Below are positions 56,214 to 64,000 of a stretch of 64,000 bases of DNA, piece by piece. This DNA comes from Symbiodinium kawagutii (lineage: Eukaryota > Sar > Dinophyceae > Suessiales > Symbiodiniaceae), in contig VSDK01011249.1 of assembly GCA_009767595.1 (NCBI GenBank), positions 21,662-85,661 of the forward strand, in the 5' to 3' direction. Position numbers and translations under genes: made by a program. Under the pieces are notes generated by a model. That model saw only the letters and a program-made list of their open reading frames with translations. It was not told where the DNA came from and did not search any database. Every line of letters begins with the position of its first letter. The stretch's first letter is position 1.

Positions 56214-56869
56214 CTTGTTGAACGAATGGTTGCGGTTTGTCGGTTGGGGCCATGTAGACACCAAACACCCAACATGGAACCAGACAAAGAGGTAGAAGCA
56301 ACTACCAGCAAGACAGCTCTGGCATGTGCTTGCCAGCAATTTTTTAAAGGGGTGCACTACATACACACACGCAAGACCGTGCAAGCATGCAGTAACTTTC
56401 CGAGAACGATGAAACGGCAGCAACAAGAATGAAATCCTCAGGGAGTGCATTCAAAATAAGACAGATGCATTTTGGTGGAAGCACTGGGATGAAGACCAAA
56501 AATGTCAGCTCCAGCTTGTTGTTGGGAGTGAACTTCCACTAGAACTCCTGCTTCAGACACGCATGAAGTACTGCAGTGAAGAGATGTTCAATCCCAAAGC
56601 CATCTGACAGCCCAAAAACCGTTCTAACACTTTGGCGAGGCCTGGGGGCACTCAGGAAAATTGAAAACTGGTCCAAGATATTTGACTTCCCTCACTTTGA
56701 AATACAAAACATTTTCCTGGATATCATTCTGATATATGATATCACGTCGTTGGTTGGCTAGGAGTGTTGGATACTCCCAAGCCAGTCTCCATGATGCGAT
56801 TCCTCAAAAGAAGTGACCAATTCTTGGAGGTGGCTGAGGCTGTCAAGTGGGAGCATGGAATCAACCATA

Positions 56870-56985
56870 TATATAATTGGATTCCCCGGCTTCCCAGCAG
56901 GTTGGTGAACTTTCACACACGTGCCGTCATCCATGCAGCGAAACCGAACCACTGGTAACCGCATCTTAGCTGCCGCGCCAACAAC
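56870..56985 (-). CDS. Coding-like exon, unknown
   Basis: Reads 'MRLPVVRFRCMDDGTCVK' then 'VHQPAGKPGNP'. An AG acceptor lies just before the ATG codon and a GT follows IIYM. No family recognised. Confidence 0.35.
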
Positions 56986-57472
56986 GACAAAATCGAAAGA
57001 TTCACAAATAGCAAAACAGGAACATGGGTTGTTCATGGAAACAGGGGAAAAGCCGCAGGCAGCGTGCCTCGCAATTCCCTGAGATTACCGCCTGGCCACA
57101 GGTGGCATCAATGAAACTGAACTGTTGCTCCCTTCCTGGTGAACAGATGTGTCCCTTGACTAGAAAGTGCCAGTAGAAACTGTCAACGACTTTGCAACAG
57201 ATCTTCGCAACACCATTTTTCAAGAAAAATTCTAATGCTGCCGCGCCGCGTCATTTTTTTTGGCCAACGCTGCTGCTTAGCCATCTGCCACCATCTTCCC
57301 CAAACGGGATTGGCTCAACTCAGCGAGCCACCCCCAACCCCAAAAAAGACCGGTTTCAAGGCCTCTACTGCATGACCCCTGCAGTGTCCCCGAATTTCAT
57401 CTGCCAAATCACTGATGTAGCATCAGGTGTTCAACTCGCCTCTCTGGACTTTCAGTCCTTCTTGGGCACCTT

Positions 57473-57591
57473 TCAAATCATCTCATCTTCACAGGCGTCA
57501 TCCTCGGGTTCCATGGCCTTGGCCTTCCGTTTGCGTGTTGCAGCTTCGAAACTGCGCAGCAACGATGGAAGGCTATCATCCTCTGGTTCAC
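57473..57591 (-). CDS. Terminal exon, acidic/basic C-terminus
   Basis: After 'AATCATGTCAG' it reads 'EPEDDSLPSLLRSFEAATRK' then 'RKAKAMEPEDDACEDEMI' and stops. 'RKRKAKA' could be a nuclear signal. The neighbour upstream on the strand is 58209-58345. Confidence 0.45.
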
Positions 57592-58208
57592 CTGACATGA
57601 TTGGCCATTGGGGTCGCTACCTGGCCCTACCTGGTTGTGAATCTACCGTCTTGTCAATGTGAGCATTCCAGGAAAATTGGATTAAACAGAAAGCATTTGC
57701 GCTGCGAATATGGCTACTCGCATGGAATCTACATGTTGTGTGGCACGTCATCATTGTTGCGTGCAGAGGGACTGCATTTGCGAAACGGACCAGGTCAAAC
57801 ATCACCGCCATAGAACACATTGACAGTAACCAAATCCATACTATGTTGTCAAACATGCAGAATGTTCCTGGCACACACCCGCCGACTTGCAGGCCGGCCA
57901 CAGCACAGGTCCGTCTGCCACAGGACGTGCCATGGACAAGCGAATCCATCCCCCAGGCCAAGATAGAAATAAACAAGCTATGATGATGGAAAAAAACCTT
58001 GCGATGGTCATGAAAGAAGACAAGGCCAACAGACAAGGCCGTCAAAAGAGTGAGAAGATAGTCATGATGCTGCGATGAGATCAGAAGGGGGAAACACGGA
58101 AAACATGGAAAAACACACCATCATCTTCAAAGTAGGGTCGCGTTAGCTGAAATGATGAATTGCCGTTTGCTTTCTGGTGCCCCGACTTTGGCCAAACACT
58201 TACCTCAC

Positions 58209-58345
58209 TGCGCCAAGGATCGCCAAGCTGTCTTCGTGAAACCCAACTGCTCTGCTACCTTCCAAGCCAGAGAGATCTCCTTGGCCAAGGCCATTTCGCA
58301 CCCTGCGGACGCCACACGCCTTAGGCACACATGAAGCACTTCCGG
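58209..58345 (-). CDS. Coding-like exon, unknown
   Basis: Reads 'LRRVASAGCEMALAKEISL' then 'AWKVAEQLGFTKTAWRSLA', ending at a CA|GTGAGG donor. Helical. Several AGs could be the acceptor. Confidence 0.45.
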
Positions 58346-58905
58346 AAATCATAAAGTTTTGAGACTTGAGACAGGGAAACGCCCATGTTCGTCAATGAAA
58401 ATGGACAATGTCCTCTGTGCCACTGAGCTGCACTAAAAACATCAGGGATTCTCCGCCGCCCAAATGAATCCAGAGCTGGTTTCGTTCCTGTCGGTCGCTG
58501 TTTGCTTCTGACCCTGTCATTCCACATGAGTCATCATGAGTCAACAGCATTGCTCATCACAAGCAGGCGGTGCGGTGTTTACGGCGTCGGCAACAAGGCT
58601 CTAAACATCGGCGACTCCATGGAACCGCATGGCACCGCATGGTTGGATCAGGCAAAGCCCAGTTGTTGCCCTCAAAAGCCAATGAAAGATACTGTGCGGG
58701 GTAGGCCACCCCCTGGGTTAAAAAACCCACACTGGGAGATAGCCATGACCCACTAAAACCTACTATCGAAGAACCTTCAAATGTGGAGGGCGCCGACCAT
58801 CATGCGACGAGTTCTTTCCATGGCATATATTTCAAAGCAGTCTGCAAGCAATTTTCACGTCAGCGGCACGTAGCCACAACCCCCTGCTGCACAGCACCCA
58901 GCTCC

Positions 58906-58982
58906 TCAGGTCTCTCCATCCAGCGAGTTCGGATCTGTCTCAATTGCTGCGCCGTCAAAACGCCTTTCAGTTTCTGGCGACG
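58906..58982 (-). CDS. Probable terminal exon, unknown gene
   Basis: After 'GGTCCCTGCAG' it joins in phase to the exon at 59030-59186 and reads 'SPETERRFDGAAIETDPNSL' then 'DGET' and TGA. A second open frame here ('MSPGQRSLQRRQKLKGVL...') is an alternative. Confidence 0.4.
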
Positions 58983-59029
58983 CTGCAGGGACCGCTGGCC
59001 TGGGCTCATGCTTCAGGTGGACCACTCAC

Positions 59030-59186
59030 CGACCAGCAACGACACCCCGCCTGCATAACAGGCTTCCAACGTGATGAGCTGCACCTCCTTCGCCACTTCA
59101 GCCGCCTCTGCCAGTTGTGCTCGATTGGGCACGGCCAGACCAGTCTCCAGGGAGCGTTCCAGCGTCAGGAAAAGATCGATGAAGTC
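59030..59186 (-). CDS. Exon of unknown minus-strand gene
   Basis: Between 'TTTCCCAG' and GTCG|GTGAGT. It reads 'DFIDLFLTLERSLETGLAVP', 'NRAQLAEAAEVAKEVQLI' and 'TLEACYAGGVSLLV'. Strong third-position GC bias and clean splice sites. Confidence 0.5.
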
Positions 59187-59694
59187 CTGGGAAACACAAA
59201 CGGCTGAAACATCAGACTTGAGACGAAAGAACACCTCGGGAACGCATATTTTCTGGAAATTCTTTTGACATCTTTGACCCCCCAAAAAAAGGTCATCCCT
59301 ATTTGTAAGTCAGCTTAGCATTAATTTGCATGATTTTGCATGGATTGCGTGGCTTGCATGGACCGCGTGGCCTGCCACGCACACCAATCGTGGTCAGTGC
59401 TGCCCCAAGTCTCCTTCCGTGATGTGCAGGTCTGCCGACGGGTGGTGGCAACCAGCACCAAATGCCCCAGCAAATCACCTGGTGAGGCCGCCAGAGATAC
59501 AAATAGGATCGGACTGCCATCTTTGCCTAACGCAAAGCATTGTCACAAAAGACTGGGAACAAGCTCGCTTCCCCAAGAGCCAATCCAAAAACCCCGTACA
59601 CATCACAATTGCCACAGCCCATTAAACTCCGGCAACAACAGAAAACAACGCAAAATTGATCCCGCATATGTTCCAATAGCATTTCAACCTCCTT

Positions 59695-59811
59695 GAACCA
59701 AGCTGCTTCTGAGAAAGAAGTCCAAATCAAGGCCAGCACCGCCTGTCAAACCGCCCGCTTGGGGTGATGCTTCTCCCCGGCACAGCATCACATCGGCCCT
59801 GCTGGATACTT
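59695..59811 (-). CDS. Coding-like exon, unknown
   Basis: After 'TTGCACAAG' it reads 'SSRADVMLCRGEASPQAGGL' then 'GGAGLDLDFFLRSSLVQG', donor AAGGAG|GTTGAA. Confidence 0.4.
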
Positions 59812-59908
59812 GTGCAATTACAGAAACAAAAATGCTACGGAAAAACACATAATATATAATATTGTCAAATACCGACTCGTGGTTGTGGCGTTCCTTGAAG
59901 GAACGAAC

Positions 59909-59980
59909 TTGCATCGCCTGCCCATGCCATACCACCCACTTCCACATTCTATCTCTAGCCTGTCTGAGCTCCATGAACCG
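59909..59980 (-). CDS. Coding-like exon, unknown
   Basis: Between 'GATTTCCAG' and ATGCAA|GTTCGT. The frame that fits the preceding exon's phase reads 'SWSSDRLEIECGSGWYGMGR'; another reads 'RFMELRQARDRMWKWVVW'. Confidence 0.35.
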
Positions 59981-60052
59981 CTGGAAATCGGGCAGGTTTC
60001 AATAGTCAGTCTCGCTCCCAATAATCATCTGGATGAATGACCAAGCATGAAC

Positions 60053-60255
60053 CCCTTGATGGAACCTCTGACCCTTCGGCATTCGGTATCAAACATAGCC
60101 CCACTATCATCTGGCAAAAGTAGTTCATGGTACTTCCAAGCGTCCATTCTGCATTTTGGCTGGCCTTGTTCCAGCTCCTTGAGCTTTTCTCGAAATGCCA
60201 TCAGCAGGTGGTTTGGCAGTTCTCCGTCCATCTGCTTCCGGCACGCTTGAACCTG
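60053..60255 (-). CDS. Exon of unknown minus-strand gene
   Basis: After 'GATCCATAG' it reads 'QVQACRKQMDGELPNHLLMA', 'FREKLKELEQGQPKCRMDAW', 'KYHELLLPDDSGAMFDTECR' and 'RVRGSIK', donor AAGG|GTTCAT or one base off. Clearly coding by composition. Probably the 5' part of the gene ending near 58906. Confidence 0.5.
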
Positions 60256-60831
60256 CTATGGATCCACATGGTTTGCGAGGAATACTGCCCCCGACTTGAC
60301 CTTTTGGAGACGGTCATGTCATGTGAAACTCAAATCCAACATAGATGCAGGGTATTGTGGGATATAATGTACATGGTGATGAATGCCAAATGTGACTGGA
60401 CGCATTCGGTTTTTGAATAAGCCATGAAGAAGCATCGATCAACAAAGGAAGTCTTCTGAAGACTGATTCACTGTCCGGAAAACATTAGAAAGCGTTTCCT
60501 ACTCGGAAAGTGCCCCAGCAGGTGCCCTTTACTTCAAATTTCCTACTAATCCAATCAACCCATGTGAGGCTCACATCCATCCGCGAAAAAAATCACACAG
60601 CAACCAGAACCCGAGCCTGCTGACGAACATCGCATTGGGATTGCACGAACGGACAAAGACTTTTGACAACCTGCTGCACTTCGGTGCGGTGACCCCGAAG
60701 CGTGTCTTGATGATCTAGCACGTGCATCACATGAAAAACTGGTTATTTGGAAAAATATGTTGGAAAAGAATTTCTTGAGTGCGTCGGCACAGTGGGTCGC
60801 GAAATCGCAGCTGACACTTGACATCACTTGA

Positions 60832-60903
60832 CACAATTGACCCAGCTAAGGTGGCAAGCACAGTTGAAACAATTGACCCAGCGAAGATGACGAGCACAGT
60901 TAG
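60832..60903. repeat. 36-bp tandem duplication
   Basis: Two adjacent copies beginning ACAATTGACCCAGC, inside a wider field (60.80-61.00 kb) rich in TTGACAC and GTGTCAA words. Confidence 0.75.
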
Positions 60904-61118
60904 ACACCCCTGACACAAATGACACAAAATGACAGAGTTGACCCAGCTGGTTTCTCTGGTGTATCAACCGTGTCAACCGTGTCAACTGTGTGCTTGCTTC
61001 GTCGACTTCAGCTTTGTCCTCTGTCTCAGGTGTGTTAACTGCGTCAAATGTGTAAAGTGGTGAGGCATGCATCTTGTGCACTCACAAGATCCCCGAACAA
61101 AATAGTGGAGACAATCTA

Positions 61119-61300
61119 CTTAAATTCGAAGGTAGGCTCATCCAGGACCCCAGGATGCCCCCATATGATGCAAACATAAGCGCAATATGGGCTCCGAAAT
61201 CCAAAGAAAGGTCTTGTTGCCTGTAGCTGAATCATGTGCACACAATCTAATCCCATGATCTTCACACATTGGCCGAACATGGGCTTCGGGATCTCCAAGA
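61119..61300 (-). CDS. Possible terminal exon, unknown
   Basis: Reads 'EIPKPMFGQCVKIMGLDC', 'VHMIQLQATRPFFGFRSP' and 'HPGVLDEPTFEFK', then TAG. Composition only. Confidence 0.35.
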
Positions 61301-61887
61301 ACTGTCTCCGTGGAATGATTTTTGCCAGGGCTTCCCACGGTTTGCCCTACAGCAAGAGACGAATGTATGCACAAGCCACAAGGCGGAACACTGGTGTATT
61401 GCCGCGTGTGTGTACCAAATGGAATGATGCGGATACAATTCTTCCCTATTTATGCAAACACTAGGCTCAACTTTGCACACCTAGAGTCTGAAAGTTTCGC
61501 TGCAAGAACAATGTGAACTTTAACACGAAGAATTGGCCCGAGGAAAAGCACAACCCCAAATGATCCAACATGACTGTACAGAATGACCCAAGTTGGCCGC
61601 ATATGTTCCGGCATTGGGTTCTACCTAGCCCAACATAGACCCGACATAGGCACAACGGTTCCCATCTAGAGCCCAAAAAATATTTGGCAATGAATCATTA
61701 CTAACATTTACTGACCACGCTTCATCATGAACTGAAAGCAAATTCGCATTGAGTACTCGAGCTCTGTCGCTCCTTCCAGGCCTATTAAGCGACGGTAGGG
61801 CCATTTGACCAGTGACAAAATGATTCATGATGGCATTCTCTTCGTTGTGACCGCAAAGTGAATCAACCAAACGATCGACATGCTTGA

Positions 61888-62025
61888 CAGGGCTGACACA
61901 GTTGACACCATTGACACGGCTGACGCAGTTGACACCATTCACACGACTAACACGCCTCACACCATTGACACGGTTGACATGGTTGACACCGTTGACAGGG
62001 TTGATATTGTTGACACCATTGCCAA
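61888..62025. repeat. 9-bp GTTGACACC minisatellite
   Basis: About 15 units of GTTGACACC/ATTGACACG with drift. A related but more diverged field lies at 60.80-61.00 kb. Confidence 0.9.
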
Positions 62026-62283
62026 GCCAACTGCGTCAATTGTGTCAACCGTTCCAACTGCGTCTGCTAGATTTTACTGACCCGCTTTGGGGTCGCAATG
62101 AATGTCGCCGTTGCAAACCTCAGCGGCTTAAGAAATCGTCGGACCCGGGTGGCGCCGCCGCGATGGACCCAATTGAGCGGCTAAACAACTTAGTGGCCAA
62201 GTTTTTGGAAACCGGTTTCTATCTGGTGGTCTCTGAAGCCGTTAGCTTTCAGCTTTCGATGATTCATGGTCACCTGGTCACCC

Positions 62284-62398
62284 TGCCTTCAGAAGATCAC
62301 CATCTTTCTCCACCAAAGCTTTGAAATGCTTCAAGACTTTCATCATCTCCTCGGCCTTTGGAAACATGCCCTTGAAGACCTGATGCTGCGGCACTCTT
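62284..62398 (-). CDS. Coding-like exon with GC donor, unknown
   Basis: Reads 'VPQHQVFKGMFPKAEEMMK' then 'VLKHFKALVEKDGDLLK' and ends CTGAAG|GCAGGG. Helical, lysine-rich. Confidence 0.45.
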
Positions 62399-62399
62399 C

Positions 62400-63464
62400 C
62401 AACCTATGACCTACCCCACTGGGGCGTTTCAAAAAAAAAGTCGACACAAAATTTATAAAATGGCAATGTACTGCAACAAACTCTATCGGCAGCAGTTTTC
62501 TTGGCATCCGTTTCACCACGGGAACAAAATCAAAGCAAGAAAGGTTTTGAAATCGAGACATCAAAGATGTCGTGACCAGGAAACTGGCTTCAAAATGTTT
62601 CAACTGCACTTGAAGGGCAGAGGGGGACATCTCGTCAAATGCAATGAGCCTTTGAGGTGACAGTATGACAACTGGTTTCCTTACAAATCTGTCTTGGCAA
62701 GTTTGCGAGATTTCTGGGTTTCTTGGACTGAAGGACTGTTGGAAGCTACAATCAACAGGGGCCTCCACCCATAAGATGCCACAACCAAAACATTTCGGGG
62801 CCAAACTTCCCAACACGCCAAGTTGCCGCCAAATGAGTCAAACCTTGAATCGCCAAGCCATGCTCGCAGGCTTCTCCAAGTCGAAGCCTCTTGGTGAGCA
62901 CATGGCGATTGCATGTCTCGTTTCATCTGCAATCCGCTATCCACATGGTTAGGGCTTCGGCTTCAAGACCTATATGCGTCTATATGCATCTGCGTGCTTT
63001 TAAAATTGCATTTATATGCATCCATAGGCGTCCACAGGCATCTATTGGCTAGGCATCAACATGTCAATTTGCATCAATATGCATCCATCAGTGCCTATCA
63101 GCTTATCAGTGCCTAGAAGGCTTGTAGAATCCGTGGCGCCTAAGGTTTTAGCCGAGGCCTTCAAGTGCACCTACTGTCCAACCCAGACCCAGCCTGGCCA
63201 AAAAGATTCCTTCAACCTGCAACGCAACCTGCGACAGGGCTCGCCAATATTCATTAAAAATGCCATGTATCTCAGTGGTCACAGAGCAGCAAGCTCAAAA
63301 TTAGGGCTATAGCAAGGTACATCTGGTGTTTTCGCATCCATGCAATTTTTTACAAGAGCTTCAGGCAAGAATGTCAGTTGGTACCCGTGCCAAGCAATCA
63401 AAAGCCATCCGCATGTTGTCAAAAGCACCGCCGGGCTTTGAGTTTCATATTTGCAATAACGATG

Positions 63465-63497
<33 letters not shown>

Positions 63498-64000
63498 ATC
63501 TCTTTCTCTCTTCTTGCTAGTGTGGACACACATATGTCAAACTATCCAAGCAAAGAAAACGAAACGGACAAGCCTCACTGGCTTGCCACCTTTCCGCAAG
63601 TTCATGGTTTCCAGTGGTGCTCACCAAGCGATGCAACGCATCAAACTGCGGCCGTTGCAACTTTGGAACCGAAGTTCTCAAAAGCTTCTTGACATCCAAC
63701 CTGCAGTTTCGCATTTGGACCGAACCACTGCATTTCCTAGGGTTTTGCCGTCTGGAAGTCCTAGATTTGATCAGTTGACACTTCTTCTGCGCAACCAAGC
63801 TACTCCATTTGACGAAGCACCTCTTCTTCGACACTCCGCTGCGACACTCCGCGGTTTCCATTTGCCAACGTCTCCTGGCACCGCCGTGGACCCCAAGGCA
63901 TGCCAAAATAGGCATGGCACAGGAAAGAGTGCTGGGAGATGGCACCAACAAGCCTTTGCAGGTAGATGCGGCAATGATATGGTCATGGTTGTGGGTGGCT
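62400..64000. other. Right-edge stretch without a firm gene
   Basis: Long open frames exist on the minus strand (62343-62816, 63517-63951) but without family or splice support. A (CT)n tract is at 63464-63510. Confidence 0.4.

Noticed and set aside
58858-59012. Frame 'MSPGQRSLQRRQKLKG...' as a separate gene or exon
   Set aside because: Joining it to the upstream exon breaks phase, while the overlapping frame at 58906-58982 keeps phase; kept only as an alternative.
62343-62816. 157-codon minus-strand frame
   Set aside because: Composition looks random and no domain or splice support; only 62284-62398, in another frame, looks coding.
1-64000. tRNA, rRNA or snRNA genes
   Set aside because: I looked for T-loop words (GGTTCGA) and conserved rRNA stretches and found none with a matching partner structure; a covariance-model scan would be decisive.

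Overview
The window looks like nuclear DNA of a dinoflagellate, most likely Symbiodiniaceae or a relative. The evidence is short exons spread over kilobases of intron, several splice donors that read GC instead of GT, PPR repeats with the dinoflagellate-style 'A-C-x-x-x-x-x-W' pattern, a six-TM/phosphodiesterase fusion and an IEHP...KEYP family exon. There are no operons, ribosome binding sites or prokaryotic genes. Most open frames here are chance frames in introns or microsatellites, so coding calls rest on family motifs, splice-site phase and codon composition.

Layout, left to right. 0.1-10.9 kb (minus): a long split gene joining a six-transmembrane channel-like part to a cyclic-nucleotide phosphodiesterase; its 3' end is off the left edge. 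13.3-13.9 kb (plus): an exon of a dinoflagellate-abundant family. 18.3-20.5 kb (minus): a complete intronless PPR protein with a C-terminal zinc deaminase domain. 25-27 kb: isolated minus-strand coding-like exons. 27.8-29.8 kb (minus): a split protein-kinase-like gene. 30.0-36.1 kb, perhaps to 37.4 kb (minus): a peroxisomal-type (ABCD-like) transporter with two membrane halves and one degenerate nucleotide-binding domain that carries an RRM-like insertion. One of its introns holds a 1.4-kb, very uniform 33-bp minisatellite. 39.1-41.0 kb (minus) and 41.25-41.75 kb (plus): two small unknown genes beside a 73-base assembly gap, the second with an 18-nt microexon. 45.9-48.7 kb (minus): a multi-exon PPR gene whose 35-residue period is restored exactly by GC-AG and GT-AG splicing. 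49-64 kb: scattered minus-strand exons of unknown genes and GTTGACAC-type minisatellites.

Nearly all supported genes lie on the minus strand, the unidirectional arrangement known from dinoflagellate chromosomes. Identifiable functions are RNA processing (two PPR genes, one with an editing-type domain), cyclic-nucleotide signalling (channel-PDE), phosphorylation and membrane transport. Nothing suggests that they form one pathway. The strongest unusual items are the RRM-like insertion inside the ABC ATPase domain, the PPR-deaminase protein and the channel-PDE fusion. Exon limits are inferred by eye and can be off by a few codons, more where stated.
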